A stretch of DNA of 64,000 nucleotides from Streptomyces sp. LX-29 (GCF_029541745.1 NZ_CP089746.1:3534001-3598000); one strand, 5' to 3'. Numbered from the stretch's first letter, positions 11,281 to 20,656 are shown. The notes: generated by a model not told the origin, from the sequence alone. Numbers and translations: made by a program.

Positions 11281-11742
11281 ATGAGCGCAGCCGACGACAG
11301 CGGCAACCGCAGCCTCGGCCAGTTGGTGGCCACGGCGACCACCGAGCTGTCCGCGCTGGTCCACGACGAGATCGCACTGGCCAAGGCCGAGATCCGACAG
11401 GACGTCAAGCGGGGCGCGATCGGAAGTGGCGCCTTCATCGCGGCGGGTGTCCTGCTGCTCTTCTCGCTGCCGGTGCTCAGCTTCGCCCTGGCGTACGGTT
11501 TCCGCGCCTGGACCGGACTCGGTCTGGTCTGGTGCTTCCTCATCGTCGGCGGCCTGTACTGGCTGCTGGCGGCGGTGCTCGGGCTGCTGGCGCTGGCGAA
11601 GTTCAAGAAGGTCAAGCCGCCGCAGAAGTCCATCGATTCCGCGAAGCAGACCGCGGCGGTGCTCTCGAACGTCAAGCCGCATCCGCGTGCCGCCGTCGAT
11701 GGCCACCGGCTGGACGTCGATGTGACACGCTCGACTGCATGA
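11281..11742 (+). CDS. Holin-superfamily (Actinobacterial Holin-X) membrane protein
   Basis: The product is 153 residues. The pattern SLGQLVATATTELSALVHDEIALAKAEI is the amphipathic N-terminus of the putative Actinobacterial Holin-X family, followed by two strong membrane helices (about 55-80 and 85-110) and a basic tail. In actinobacteria these proteins are chromosomal and not phage lysis genes; the function is unknown. The ATG with agaggga seven bases upstream was chosen over an ATG two codons earlier. Its stop overlaps the next start (ATGA), so it is coupled to the hydrolase gene. Confidence 0.8.
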   Translation: MSAADDSGNRSLGQLVATATTELSALVHDEIALAKAEIRQDVKRGAIGSGAFIAAGVLLLFSLPVLSFALAYGFRAWTGLGLVWCFLIVGGLYWLLAAVLGLLALAKFKKVKPPQKSIDSAKQTAAVLSNVKPHPRAAVDGHRLDVDVTRSTA

Positions 11743-12665
11743 CGGCTCCCGATTCCGCTGCCGCGCTCGTACGGTTGGACGGCCCCTGGACCCACCGGGA
11801 CGTCGCGGCCAACGGTGCGCGCTTCCACATCGCCGAGCTGGGCGACGGTCCGCTGGTACTGCTGCTCCACGGTTTCCCCCAGTTCTGGTGGACCTGGCGG
11901 CACCAGCTGACCGCCCTCGCCGACGCCGGCTTCCGGGCGGTGGCGATGGACCTGCGCGGCGTGGGCGGCAGCGACCGTACGCCCCGCGGCTACGACCCGG
12001 CCAACCTCGCCCTCGACATCACCGGCGTCATCCGCTCGCTCGGCGAACCCGACGCCGCGCTCGTCGGCCACGACCTGGGCGGCTATCTGGCCTGGACGGC
12101 CGCGGTGATGCGGCCCAAGCTGGTGCGACGGCTCGTCGTCGCCTCCTCGCCGCACCCTCGGCGCTGGCGCTCGGCCATGGTCGCGGACGTCAAGCAGTCG
12201 GCGGCGAGCAGCCACATCTGGGGGTTCCAGCGGCCCTGGATCCCGGAGCGTCAGATGGTCGCCGACGACGCGGCCCTGGTGGGGCGGCTGATCCGGGACT
12301 GGTCGGGGCCGCTGCTGCCCGACGACGAGACGGTGGACGTCTACCGCCGCGCCATGAGCATCCCCTCGACGGCGCACTGTTCGATCGAGCCGTACCGCTG
12401 GATGGTGCGGTCGCTGGCCCGCCCGGACGGCTTCCAGTTCAACCGGCGTATGAAGCGGCCGGTGCGGGTGCCGACGCTGCATCTCCACGGTTCACTCGAC
12501 CCGGTGATGCGCACCCGCAGCGCCGCTGGTTCGGGGGAGTATGTGGAGGCGCCCTACCGCTGGCGGCTCTTCGACGGCCTCGGCCACTTCCCCCATGAGG
12601 AGGATCCGGTGGCGTTCTCGACCGAGCTGATCGACTGGTTGCGGGACCCGGAACCCGACCGTTAG
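11739..12665 (+). CDS. Alpha/beta hydrolase, epoxide-hydrolase-like
   Basis: The product is 308 residues. The oxyanion-hole motif HGFPQ, the nucleophile elbow VGHDLGGY with Asp as nucleophile, an acid in HGSLDPV and the catalytic His in GLGHFPHEE give a complete triad. An Asp nucleophile points to epoxide hydrolase or dehalogenase chemistry rather than a serine esterase. The substrate is unknown. It starts within the stop of the upstream membrane protein, so the two are translationally coupled. Confidence 0.85.
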   Translation: MTAPDSAAALVRLDGPWTHRDVAANGARFHIAELGDGPLVLLLHGFPQFWWTWRHQLTALADAGFRAVAMDLRGVGGSDRTPRGYDPANLALDITGVIRSLGEPDAALVGHDLGGYLAWTAAVMRPKLVRRLVVASSPHPRRWRSAMVADVKQSAASSHIWGFQRPWIPERQMVADDAALVGRLIRDWSGPLLPDDETVDVYRRAMSIPSTAHCSIEPYRWMVRSLARPDGFQFNRRMKRPVRVPTLHLHGSLDPVMRTRSAAGSGEYVEAPYRWRLFDGLGHFPHEEDPVAFSTELIDWLRDPEPDR

Positions 12666-12788
12666 GCGACGTCCCGTCAACCACGGGGGGAAACGCCCAT
12701 ACGGCGAACTGCCACTTGCCCGTCGCATAGGCCAATTGACGCCTCCCCAGGCGATTACGGACCTTGGGGCACGGGCAGAGTCCCGGGT

Positions 12789-13022
12789 ATGGGCTGGACG
12801 CACGACTACCGTGACGCACCGAGCGAGCGCGGCTCCGACGCCAATGCCAACACGACGCTGAGCGTGTCCGAGCGACGCGCTCCCGGACATCCGCAGGGCT
12901 CCCTGGCGCCGCAGGGCCCGGGTCCGCGGGGCCATGCCTCTCGCATCGGCATCCCACGGATCATCCGCCGCCGGGCCCGCTGGGTCTCGGCGCGGCTGCG
13001 CCACCACCCGCGCAGCCGCTGA
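12789..13022 (+). CDS. Small basic hypothetical protein
   Basis: A 77-residue frame, polar in the N-terminal half and strongly basic at the end (RIIRRRARWVSARLRHHPRSR-like). Third codon positions are mostly G/C, as in neighbouring genes, which is the main argument for it. No family is recognised and no good ribosome site is visible (gggcagag is the best candidate). It could be spurious. Confidence 0.35.
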   Translation: MGWTHDYRDAPSERGSDANANTTLSVSERRAPGHPQGSLAPQGPGPRGHASRIGIPRIIRRRARWVSARLRHHPRSR

Positions 13023-13273
13023 CAGCGCTCGCGCTGCCACCGGCACCCTCCGCGAGACCGCTGACACCCTCCGCGCGGCCGTTGACACCTTCCGCACGAC
13101 CGCTGAAGCCTCCGTGCGGCCGTTGAAGGCGCCCGGCGCCGCCTGACTCCGCCCGGCGCCTTCACGAAGAGCCCCGCGAAAGACCTCCGTGGAGAGCCTC
13201 CGCGAGGAGCCCTCCATCAGGGAGGACTCTCGGGAGGCTCTCGGGGGCCGCGGGGCCGGGGTCCGCCCGTCCG
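13023..13273. repeat. Degenerate repeats between convergent genes
   Basis: Units such as gaccgctgacaccctccgcg recur about four times at 13055-13125, then cctccgtggagagcctccgcgagg-like blocks. No gene or convincing terminator is seen. Confidence 0.4.
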
Positions 13274-14473
13274 CTACAGGGCGCAGCCCTGGCTGTCGGC
13301 CTGACCGGTGGCGGTGCGCCCCTGCTCGACGTCCTCCCGGACCTCGTCGGCGGTCAGCGCGTACCCCGTGTCCGGGTCGTCGAGCGACTTGGCGAAGACG
13401 ACGCCGTACACCCGTCCCTCGGGGGTCAGCAGCGGGCCGCCGGAGTTCCCCTGCCGCACCGTGGCGTAGAGCGAGTAGACATCGCGGCGGACACTGCCCC
13501 GGTGGTAGATGTCCGGACCGGTGGGCTGCATACGGCCGCGCACGCGCGCGGCGCGGACGTCGAAGGAGCCGTTCTCCGGGAAGCCGGCGACGATGGCGTC
13601 GTTGCCGCTGCGCGCGTCGCCCTCGGTGAACTTCAGCGCGGGAGCGCGCAGCGAGGGGACGTCGAGGACGGCGATGTCACGCTCCCAGTCGTAGAGCACC
13701 ACCCGGGCGTCGTACGTCCGGCCCTCGCCACCGATCTGCACGGTCGGCTCGTCGACGCCGCCGACGACATGCGCGTTGGTCATCACGCGGTGCGGCGCGA
13801 AGACGAAGCCGGTGCCCTCGAGGACCTTGCCGCAGCTCGGGGCGGAGCCGACGACCTTGACGATGCTCTGCTTGGCGGCCGTGGCGACGGGGCTCTCGGC
13901 CAGCGCCGGGTCGGGCGGCGGGACGGAGGTGATGGGCTCGTTGGCGAACGGGGAGAAGACCTGGGGGAATCCGTTCTGCGCGAGCGTGGCGGAGAAGTCG
14001 GCGAACCAGGTGTTGGCCTCCTCCGGGATCACCCGGGAGACGCCGAGCAGCACCCGCGAGTTGCGCACCTCCTTGCCGAGTGTCGGCAGCGAAGTGCCGG
14101 CCAGCGCGGAGCCGATCAGCCAGGCGACCAGCAGCATGGCGACGACGTTGACCAGCGCGCCGCCGGTGGCGTCCAGGGCGCGCGCCGGTGACCAGGTGAT
14201 GTGCCGGCGCAGCTTGTTGCCCAGGTGTGTGGTGGCGGCCTGTCCGACCGAGGCGCAGACGATCACCAGCACCACCGCGGTGACCGCGGCGAAGGTGCCC
14301 GGCGTCGCCTCGTCGGTGGCGGCGTCCCAGATCACCGGCAGCAGATAGACGGCGATCAGGCCGCCGCCGAGGAAGCCGATGACGGACAGCACACCGACGA
14401 CGAAGCCCTGGCGGTAGCCGACGATGGCGAACCACACGGCGGCGAGCAGCAGCAGGATGTCCAGCACGTTCAC
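13274..14473 (-). CDS. marP: Membrane serine protease of the MarP family
   Basis: The product is 399 residues, the usual length for MarP. Four N-terminal membrane helices form a CvpA-like domain (residues 1-160). A trypsin-like periplasmic domain follows with His235 (TNAHVVGG), Asp266 (ERDIAVLD) and Ser344 (GNSGGPL). In mycobacteria MarP protects against acid and oxidative stress; the same role here is inferred. The GTG opening VNVLDILLLLAA was chosen because gcgagg lies about nine bases upstream; the frame continues 23 codons further without signals. It is in the same orientation as nth and the NUDIX gene, as commonly seen in actinobacteria. Confidence 0.9.
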   Translation of the reverse strand: MNVLDILLLLAAVWFAIVGYRQGFVVGVLSVIGFLGGGLIAVYLLPVIWDAATDEATPGTFAAVTAVVLVIVCASVGQAATTHLGNKLRRHITWSPARALDATGGALVNVVAMLLVAWLIGSALAGTSLPTLGKEVRNSRVLLGVSRVIPEEANTWFADFSATLAQNGFPQVFSPFANEPITSVPPPDPALAESPVATAAKQSIVKVVGSAPSCGKVLEGTGFVFAPHRVMTNAHVVGGVDEPTVQIGGEGRTYDARVVLYDWERDIAVLDVPSLRAPALKFTEGDARSGNDAIVAGFPENGSFDVRAARVRGRMQPTGPDIYHRGSVRRDVYSLYATVRQGNSGGPLLTPEGRVYGVVFAKSLDDPDTGYALTADEVREDVEQGRTATGQADSQGCAL

Positions 14474-14644
14474 CGAAATTTGCCTCGCAATGATGTCGCC
14501 GGGACCGTGGTCCGGCCGGGGCTTCCGGGGCGGCCCTCCCACCGGCCCACGCGGCGCCCCGGAGCGTCGGCGACGAGGTCGCCGGGCCGGTGGCGGCCGC
14601 TCATGTCAGGGTCCCCGGGAGAAGACGGCACGGGGACAAACCTC

Positions 14645-15328
14645 TCATGCCTGCCAGTCGAGCGAGACCTGTCGGTCCCGGTCCCAGGGGAGCTCCCAGC
14701 CCGCGTAGTGCAGCAGGCGGTCGATCACCCCGGCGGTGAAACCCCAGACCAAGCCCGCTCCCAAGGTGAAGGCGGGGCCCTGGTGCCCACTGGGGTGAAG
14801 CGCCATGGCCCGATTGTCCGGATTGGTGAGGTCCGCCACCGGCACGGCGAAGACCCGCGCCGTCTCGGCCGGGTCCACCGGCGCGACCGGGCTGGGCTCG
14901 CGCCACCAGCCGAGCACGGGGGTCACGACGAAGCGGCTGACCGGGATGTACAGCCGGGGCAGCACTCCGAAGATCTGGACGCCGGTGGGGTCGAGGCCGG
15001 TCTCCTCCTCGGCCTCGCGCAGCGCCGCGCGCAGCGGGCCGACCCCGTCCGGGTCTCCGTCCTCCGGGTCGAGTGCGCCGCCGGGGAACGAGGCCTGCCC
15101 CGGGTGCGAGCGCAGCGACCCCGCGCGCTCCATGAGCAACAGCTCCGGCCCGCGCGGTCCCTCGCCGAAGAGCACGAGCACCGCGGACGGGCGGCCGCCG
15201 CCCTGGGCGGGCGGCAGGAAGCGGCTGAGCTGGAGCGGCTCGATCGTCTCGGCGACCCGCGCGACGGGCTCCAGCCACTCGGGCAACCCCTGGGTGCTGA
15301 CGGCGACGCCGCCGTAGGTGCTCGTCAT
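14645..15328 (-). CDS. NUDIX hydrolase, CoA pyrophosphatase type
   Basis: The product is 227 residues. The extended motif [21 protein letters not shown] just before the NUDIX box is the signature of NUDIX enzymes acting on CoA derivatives, and the box itself reads [34 protein letters not shown] with REAEEETG. It would cleave CoA to 4'-phosphopantetheine and 3',5'-ADP. The insertion [11 protein letters not shown] slightly lengthens the box. The ATG overlaps the nth stop by four bases, so translation is coupled to nth. Confidence 0.85.
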   Translation of the reverse strand: MTSTYGGVAVSTQGLPEWLEPVARVAETIEPLQLSRFLPPAQGGGRPSAVLVLFGEGPRGPELLLMERAGSLRSHPGQASFPGGALDPEDGDPDGVGPLRAALREAEEETGLDPTGVQIFGVLPRLYIPVSRFVVTPVLGWWREPSPVAPVDPAETARVFAVPVADLTNPDNRAMALHPSGHQGPAFTLGAGLVWGFTAGVIDRLLHYAGWELPWDRDRQVSLDWQA

Positions 15329-16431
15329 CCGGCGGCTCCCAGCGGCGCGGCGGCCTTCCCGGGGTAGTTGGCCGGGGGACTGAGTCGCTGGCCGGGCTGG
15401 CCGCCCAGCTCGTACTTCAGCAGCTTCCTGGCCTTCTCGGGGTCGGTCTCGCCCTCTCCGTACGCCGGGCACAGCGGGGCGATGGGGCAGGCGCCGCAGG
15501 CGGGCTTGCGGGAGTGGCAGACGCGCCGGCCGTGAAAGATGATCCGGTGCGAGAGCATCGTCCACTCGCTCTTGGGGAAGAGCGCGCAGACCTCGGCCTC
15601 GACCTTGTCCGGGTCCTCCTGTGTGGTCCACTTCCAGCGCCGGACAAGTCGCCCGAAATGGGTATCAACGGTCACGCCGGGCACTCCGAACGCGTTGCCC
15701 AACACGACATTGGCCGTCTTGCGTCCGACGCCGGGCAGCGTGACGAGGTCCTCCAGTCGCCCCGGCACCTCGCCGCCGAACCGGTCCCGGAGGGCGGCGG
15801 AGAGCCCCAGCAACGACCTCGCCTTGGCCCGGAAGAACCCGGTCGGCCGAATCAGCTGCTCCAGCGCCTCGGGGTCCGCGGCCGCCATCTCCTCGGGGGT
15901 GGGATAGGCGGCGAAGAGGGCCGGAGTGGTCTGGTTGACGCGCAGGTCGGTGGTCTGGGCGGAGAGGACGGTGGCGACCAGCAACTGGAAGGGGTTCTGG
16001 AAGTCCAGCTCGGGGTGGGCGTACGGATACAGCTCGGCGAGCTCGCGGTTGATCCGGCGGGCGCGACGGACGAGCGCGACGCGAGACTCGACCTTGGCCG
16101 GCTTGGCGACCTTGGCGGACTTGGCGGGCTTCGTGGCCGTGGCGGACTTGGCGGCCGCGGGGGCCTTGGTGGCCGTGGCGGCGTTGGCGGCCGCGGGGAC
16201 CTTCGCGCTCTTCGCCGCCCCCCGGGCCTTCGCGGGCCTCGCGGTCCTCGACGCTCCGGCCGGCGCGACGCCCTGGGCGGCCGGCGCGACATCCTGGGCG
16301 GCCGGGGCGGCATCCTGGGCGGCCGGCGCGGCCCCCGAGGCGGCGGCACTGGCCCTTTTGCTCGACTTCACGGCTTTCGAGGCGGCACGGGGCGGGTGTT
16401 CGCCCACAGCGGAATTTCGAGGTGCGCTCAC
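15325..16431 (-). CDS. nth: Endonuclease III with Ala/Lys-rich N-terminal tail
   Basis: DNA glycosylase/AP lyase of base excision repair. The helix-hairpin-helix [14 protein letters not shown] carries the catalytic Lys, VDTHFGR the catalytic Asp, and the C-terminal cysteines C-x6-C-x2-C-x5-C bind a 4Fe-4S cluster. The catalytic core covers the last 230 residues. The first 120 or more are low-complexity Ala/Lys/Pro with PAAQ repeats, resembling histone-H1-like tails, perhaps for DNA tethering. The GTG at 16431 has aaggggg about eight bases upstream; a GTG fifteen codons earlier (16476) is possible but lacks such a site. Confidence 0.93.
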   Translation of the reverse strand: MSAPRNSAVGEHPPRAASKAVKSSKRASAAASGAAPAAQDAAPAAQDVAPAAQGVAPAGASRTARPAKARGAAKSAKVPAAANAATATKAPAAAKSATATKPAKSAKVAKPAKVESRVALVRRARRINRELAELYPYAHPELDFQNPFQLLVATVLSAQTTDLRVNQTTPALFAAYPTPEEMAAADPEALEQLIRPTGFFRAKARSLLGLSAALRDRFGGEVPGRLEDLVTLPGVGRKTANVVLGNAFGVPGVTVDTHFGRLVRRWKWTTQEDPDKVEAEVCALFPKSEWTMLSHRIIFHGRRVCHSRKPACGACPIAPLCPAYGEGETDPEKARKLLKYELGGQPGQRLSPPANYPGKAAAPLGAAG

Positions 16432-16657
16432 CCGTCCAGCCCCCTTGCCCTGTGCTCTCACCGGCCTATTGGACACCCGGCCAGCCTAAGCCCAGGCACT
16501 GACATCCGCCCCGGTCGCACGAAATCGGCCGCCCAATCGGACCCCTGCCGTACGGTCCCATGGACCGGTGCGTCAAACTTGTGATTGATCGCACTGTTTT
16601 ACCGTCCGGCATCATGGGGACCAAGGTCCCCTGTGCGTGTCGACAAGGAGAGATCTC

Positions 16658-17332
16658 GTGGACGACGTTCTGCGGCGCGCCCCGCTTTTCGCGGCGCTCG
16701 ATGACGAGCAGGCCGCTGAGCTGCGCGCCTCCATGGGAGAGGTCACCCTCGCCCGAGGCGACGCACTCTTCCACGAAGGGGACCCGGGCGACCGCCTGTA
16801 TGTGGTCACCGAGGGCAAGGTGAAGCTCCACCGCACCTCTCCCGACGGCCGCGAGAACATGCTGGCCGTGCTCGGTCCCGGCGAGCTGATCGGCGAGCTG
16901 TCGCTCTTCGACCCCGGCCCGCGCACCGCCACCGCGACCGCCCTCACCGAGGTGAAGCTCCTCGGCCTCGGCCACGGCGACCTCCAGCCGTGGCTCAACG
17001 CGCGCCCCGAGGTGGCCAGCGCCCTGCTGCGCGCCGTCGCCCGGCGCCTGCGCAAGACCAACGACCAGATGTCCGACCTGGTCTTCTCCGACGTCCCGGG
17101 CCGTGTCGCGCGGGCGCTCCTGGACCTGTCGCGCCGCTTCGGCGTGCAGTCCGAGGAGGGCATCCACGTCGTCCACGACCTGACCCAGGAAGAGCTCGCC
17201 CAGCTCGTCGGCGCCTCGCGCGAGACCGTGAACAAGGCCCTCGCCGACTTCGCGGGCCGCGGCTGGCTGCGCCTGGAGGCGCGCGCCGTGATCCTGCTGG
17301 ACGTGGAGCGCCTGGCCAAGCGGTCCCGCTGA
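16658..17332 (+). CDS. crp: Crp/Fnr-family transcriptional regulator
   Basis: The product is 224 residues. The N-terminal cyclic-nucleotide-binding fold (FHEGDPGDRLYVVTEGKVKL, GELIGELSLFDPGPRTATATA) is followed by the long dimer helix and a C-terminal winged helix with LTQEELAQLVGASRETVNKAL as the recognition helix-turn-helix. In Streptomyces, Crp influences spore germination, development and antibiotic production; its ligand dependence there is debated. GTG start with aaggag seven bases upstream; the frame extends seven codons further with a weaker start. A strong palindromic terminator follows. Confidence 0.95.
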   Translation: MDDVLRRAPLFAALDDEQAAELRASMGEVTLARGDALFHEGDPGDRLYVVTEGKVKLHRTSPDGRENMLAVLGPGELIGELSLFDPGPRTATATALTEVKLLGLGHGDLQPWLNARPEVASALLRAVARRLRKTNDQMSDLVFSDVPGRVARALLDLSRRFGVQSEEGIHVVHDLTQEELAQLVGASRETVNKALADFAGRGWLRLEARAVILLDVERLAKRSR

Positions 17333-17391
17333 CGCGGGTCGCCACGGGCGCACCGGTGCGGGGCCGTTCCCGCACCCGCACCCCATAGGCA

Positions 17392-17429
17392 CGAAGGGCC
17401 CCCGCCGGATATCCGGCGGGGGCCCTTCG
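17392..17429. terminator. Perfect 38-base palindromic terminator
   Basis: Two 19-base arms (cgaagggcccccgccggat and its complement) meet with no spacer. It lies between the convergent crp and MBL genes and can work in both directions. Confidence 0.85.
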
Positions 17430-17611
17430 CCGTTGCCGTCGCCTCCCGGCCCGACCCGCCGTACGGCGGCCTGGCGGACCGACCCGCCGTACGGCAGGAG
17501 GGTCCCGTAGCGCGTCGCCGCGTGCGCCGGGCACCCGGTGAGCGCGACCAGCGCGGGCGGCGACCACCGGCGCGCTCCGGCCCGGCCGGCCGCGGCCGAG
17601 CGCCGTACGCC

Positions 17612-18442
17612 TCAGATCAGCCCGTGGTCCCGCAGATACTCCAGCTGCGCCCGGACCGACAGCTCCGCCGCGGGCCACAGGGAGCGGTCCACGTCCGCGT
17701 AGACGTGGGCGACGACCTCCTCCGACGTGCGGTAGCCGTCCTCGACGGCCGTCTCGACCTGCGCGAGGCGGTTGGCGCGGTGGGCGAGGTAGTACTCGAC
17801 CGCGCCCTTGGCGTCGTTGAGGACGGGGCCGTGGCCCGGGAGCACCGTGCTCACACCGTCGTCGACGGTCAGGGAGCGGAGGCGACGCAGGGAGTCGAGG
17901 TAGTCGCCGAGGCGGCCGTCGGGGTGCGCCACCATGGTGGTGCCGCGGCCGAGGACCGTGTCGCCGGTCAGCACGGCGGCGTCGGCGGGGAGGTGGAAGG
18001 AGAGCGAGTCGGCGGTGTGGCCGGGGGTGGGGACCACGCGCAGTTCGAGGCCGCCGGTGGTGATGACGTCCCCCGCCGCGAGGCCCTCGTCGCCGAGCCG
18101 CAGGGCGGGGTCGAGGGCGCGCACCCGGGTCCCGGTGAGCTCCGCGAAGCGCGCGGCGCCCTCCGCGTGGTCGGCGTGTCCATGGGTGAGCAGGGTGAGC
18201 CCGACGCGCTTGCCGGCCCGCTCGGCGGTGTCGACGACCGCCTGGAGGTGGCCCTCGTCCAGCGGTCCCGGGTCGATGACGACGGCGAGGTCGGAGTCCG
18301 GCTCGGCGATGATCCAGGTGTTGGTGCCGTCCAGGGTCATCGCGGACGGGTTGGGCGCCAACACGCACACCGCGCGGGCGGTCGCCGGACCGCTGATCGC
18401 GCCGCCGCGCGGCTGTCCCGGCAGGGAGGCTGCGTAGGTCAT
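17612..18442 (-). CDS. MBL-fold metallo-hydrolase
   Basis: The product is 276 residues. The metal-binding THGHADH, the GDTVLG aspartate, PTPGHTADSLSF and LPGHGPVL are all present, so two zinc ions should bind. The C-terminal 70 residues resemble the winged-helix extension of LACTB2/RNase Z-like proteins. The substrate is unknown. Its ATG overlaps the stop of the upstream NUDIX gene, so the two are co-translated and probably work in one process. Confidence 0.88.
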   Translation of the reverse strand: MTYAASLPGQPRGGAISGPATARAVCVLAPNPSAMTLDGTNTWIIAEPDSDLAVVIDPGPLDEGHLQAVVDTAERAGKRVGLTLLTHGHADHAEGAARFAELTGTRVRALDPALRLGDEGLAAGDVITTGGLELRVVPTPGHTADSLSFHLPADAAVLTGDTVLGRGTTMVAHPDGRLGDYLDSLRRLRSLTVDDGVSTVLPGHGPVLNDAKGAVEYYLAHRANRLAQVETAVEDGYRTSEEVVAHVYADVDRSLWPAAELSVRAQLEYLRDHGLI

Positions 18443-19395
18443 GAGGTGGCTCCGCCCGTGGGTCCCGTGGGGACGTGCTTGGTGAACTCGTCGTGGCCCG
18501 GCCAGCTCAGCACGATCTCCTCGCCGACCAGGCTCGCCCGCGCGAGCACCGGTGTCAGGTCGATCCGATCGGCGGCCGCCAGCGCCTCGGCCGCCGTGCC
18601 GTACGGCGCCACCTGGCGCAGCGTCGCGATGGTGGGCGGCATCATCAGCAGCTCGCCCTTGTCGTAACCGTCGGCGGCGTCCTGGGGGCGGATCCAGACC
18701 GTACGGTCCGCCTCGGTCGAGGCGTTGCGCGTGCGCTGGCCCTCGGGCAGCACCGCCACGAAGAACCAGGTGTCGTAGCGGCGCGCCTCGAACTCCGGGG
18801 TGATCCATCGGGCCCAGCCGCGCAGCAGGTCCGAACGCAGTACCAGGCCGCGGCGGCTGAGGAAGTCGGTGAAGGACAGCTCGCGGTCGACCAGCGCCGC
18901 GCGGTCCGCCTCCCAGTCGTCCCCCGAGGTGTCCGCGACGACCGTGTCCGCCGTGGGCCCGGCGAGCAGCACGCCGGCCTCCTCGAAGGTCTCCCGCACC
19001 GCGGCGCACACGATCGCCTGCGCCGCCGCCTCGTCTCCCGCCAGCCCCAACCGCTCGGCCCAGGCGTCGCGCCCGGGCCCGGCCCAGGCCACCGGCCGGT
19101 CGTCGCGCGGGTCCACCGCGCCGCCCGGATACGCGTACGCGCCTCCGGCGAAGGCCATGGAGGCGCGTCTGCGCAGCATGTGGACGGCGGGGCCGTCGGC
19201 ACCGTCCCGCAGCAGCAGGACGGTGGCGGCACGGCGCGGGGCGACCGGGGTCAGTTCGCCGGCGGCGAGCGCCCGGATCCGATCCGGCCACTCGGCCGGA
19301 TACCACTGGCCGTTGACGGCGGGCGGCGTGGGAGGCGTGGGCGACGCCGATGACACGGACGACGACGCGGACGGGCCAGGCGACATGGACGGCAT
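18439..19395 (-). CDS. NUDIX hydrolase (NUDT19-like)
   Basis: The product is 318 residues. VHMLRRRASMAFAGGAYAYPGGAVDPRDD starts the domain in the NUDT19/RP2-like manner, and the NUDIX helix is CAAVRETFEEAGVLL, separated from the PGG by a long insertion. This pairing with an MBL hydrolase is common in actinobacteria. The start is the first ATG of a Pro/Ser-rich stretch; no good ribosome site is visible, so the true start may be slightly downstream. The frame remains open through the upstream repeat array, which should not be taken as coding. Confidence 0.82.
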   Translation of the reverse strand: MPSMSPGPSASSSVSSASPTPPTPPAVNGQWYPAEWPDRIRALAAGELTPVAPRRAATVLLLRDGADGPAVHMLRRRASMAFAGGAYAYPGGAVDPRDDRPVAWAGPGRDAWAERLGLAGDEAAAQAIVCAAVRETFEEAGVLLAGPTADTVVADTSGDDWEADRAALVDRELSFTDFLSRRGLVLRSDLLRGWARWITPEFEARRYDTWFFVAVLPEGQRTRNASTEADRTVWIRPQDAADGYDKGELLMMPPTIATLRQVAPYGTAAEALAAADRIDLTPVLARASLVGEEIVLSWPGHDEFTKHVPTGPTGGATS

Positions 19396-19532
19396 GGCCG
19401 GATGGTATGCGCTCGCGGGCGGATGTTCGAGAGGCGCCGCCCTGACCTGCCGGTTCCTCTCCCCCTGTGGCCCGCCGGGTGTCCGCGTACGTGCCGTCGC
19501 GGTCGCTGGCCCCGAACAGGCCGGACAAGGGC

Positions 19533-19589
19533 GGGTGCCGCCAGGAGAGCGCCCGGGGGCCAACCCCGGGCCGACTCCTGGCGGCACCC
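19533..19589. other. Strong compound inverted repeat upstream of NUDIX gene
   Basis: Outer arms gggtgccgccaggag (19533-19547) and its complement (19575-19589) match over 15 bases. Inside is a second 8-base stem, gcccgggg/ccccgggc, with a gccaa loop. It lies about 140 bases before the NUDIX start and 445 bases after the ridA stop, so it could be a leader structure or a distal terminator. Confidence 0.7.
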
Positions 19590-19702
19590 TCACTCTGACG
19601 GTCGAAACGGTGAGCGCCCTCGCGCGGTGAGCCACGTACGGCGAGGGCCCGCATCGCCCCGCGCGGCAAGCTTCACGGCCTACGCGGCGAACACGCGCGG
19701 AC

Positions 19703-19790
19703 CGCAGTCCGCGGTCCGCAGTCCGCGGTCCGCAGTCCGCAGTCCGCAGTCCGCAGTCCGCAGTCCGCAGTCCGCAGTCCGCAGTCCGCA
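19703..19790. repeat. Heptameric tandem repeat (cgcagtc)
   Basis: About twelve copies of a seven-base unit, cgcagtc with early cgcggtc variants, run head to tail. Because seven is not a multiple of three, every strand stays open with a 7-residue repeat, which explains long false frames here. It may vary in copy number between strains. Confidence 0.85.
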
Positions 19791-20033
19791 TGGTGAACGC
19801 GCCCCGCGCGGTGCGCGGTTTCGCCCGCGGTGACCAGAACCGGCCCGCGCGGCGGCTGCTGCCCGCGCCGTGAACCCGCGCCGGGCGGTCGGACCGAGCC
19901 CTTCAGTCGGCTCGGTCCACCCGTCTCCTACGACCGTTTCCGGCCGCCCGGCCCGTTCAGAGGGCTCGCCCGTCCAGACAGCCCGCCCGTTCGGATCGCT
20001 CGCCCGTTCGGGCAGCTCGCCCTTTCAGGCCGT

Positions 20034-20498
20034 TCAGTCCGCGATCTCGACCTGGATCTCGACCTCGACCGGCGCGTCCAGCGGCAGCGCCGTCGCGCCC
20101 ACGGCGCTGCGCGCGTGCACGCCCTTGGCGCCCAGGACCTCGCCCAGCAGCTCGCTGGCGCCGTTGATGACGCCCGGCTGGCCGGTGAAGTCCGGAGCCG
20201 AGGCGACGAAGCCCACGACCTTGACCACGCGGACGATCTTGTCCAGGTCGCCGATCACCGACTTCACGGCGGCCAGGGCGTTCAGCGCGCAGATCCGCGC
20301 CAGGTCCTTGGCCTCCTCCGGCGTCACCTCCGCGCCGACCTTGCCGGTCACACCCAGCTTGCCCTCGACCATCGGGAGCTGGCCCGAGGTGTAGACGTAC
20401 GAGCCGGTACGGACCGCCGGGACGTACGAGGCGATGGGCGCCGCGACCCCCGGCAGCCGCAGGCCGAGCTCCGCGAGCTTCTCCTCGACCGCGCTCAC
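20034..20498 (-). CDS. RidA-family protein
   Basis: The product is 154 residues with the YjgF/YER057c/UK114 fold: VPAVRTGSYVYTSGQLPMVEGKL, NALAAVKSVIGDLDKIVRVVKVVGFV and HARSAVGATALPLDAPVEVEIQVEI. The C-terminal Arg of HARSAVG corresponds to the residue that binds the substrate carboxylate in enamine/imine deaminases. It probably removes reactive enamines. GTG start overlaps the stop of the upstream small gene (GTGA). This sequence belongs to the longer subgroup with a 25-residue N-terminal extension. Confidence 0.9.
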   Translation of the reverse strand: MSAVEEKLAELGLRLPGVAAPIASYVPAVRTGSYVYTSGQLPMVEGKLGVTGKVGAEVTPEEAKDLARICALNALAAVKSVIGDLDKIVRVVKVVGFVASAPDFTGQPGVINGASELLGEVLGAKGVHARSAVGATALPLDAPVEVEIQVEIAD

Positions 20499-20656
20499 GC
20501 CTGCTTCTCCCGCTTCAGGTAGGCCACCAGCTGCTCGGGGTTGTTCGGGCCCGGCACGACCTGGACGAGCTCCCAGCCGTCCTCGCCCCAGGTGTCCAGA
20601 ATCTGCTTGGTCGCATGCACGAGCAGCGGCACGGTCGCGTATTCCCACTTGGTCAT
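20495..20656 (-). CDS. DUF4177-like small protein
   Basis: A 53-residue protein, MTKWEYATVPLL...ILDTWGEDGWELVQVV, matching the DUF4177 pattern W-E-Y and D-x-W-G-x-x-G-W-E-L-V. The function is unknown. It lies divergent from the ArsA-like ATPases and overlaps ridA, so it is probably the first gene of a two-gene operon. Its start faces the leaderless promoter of the ATPase gene. Confidence 0.85.
   Translation of the reverse strand: MTKWEYATVPLLVHATKQILDTWGEDGWELVQVVPGPNNPEQLVAYLKREKQA

Noticed and set aside
11281..11742. Holin-like gene as evidence of a prophage
   Set aside because: The family is a normal chromosomal neighbour of nhaA and the hydrolase in actinobacteria; no phage genes are nearby.
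10452..12488. Long minus-strand frame over nhaA and the hydrolase
   Set aside because: Crosses three supported genes and their overlaps; composition is that of an antisense shadow.
19703..19790. Tandem array considered as a CRISPR
   Set aside because: Units are seven bases and contiguous, with no spacers and no cas genes anywhere in the window.
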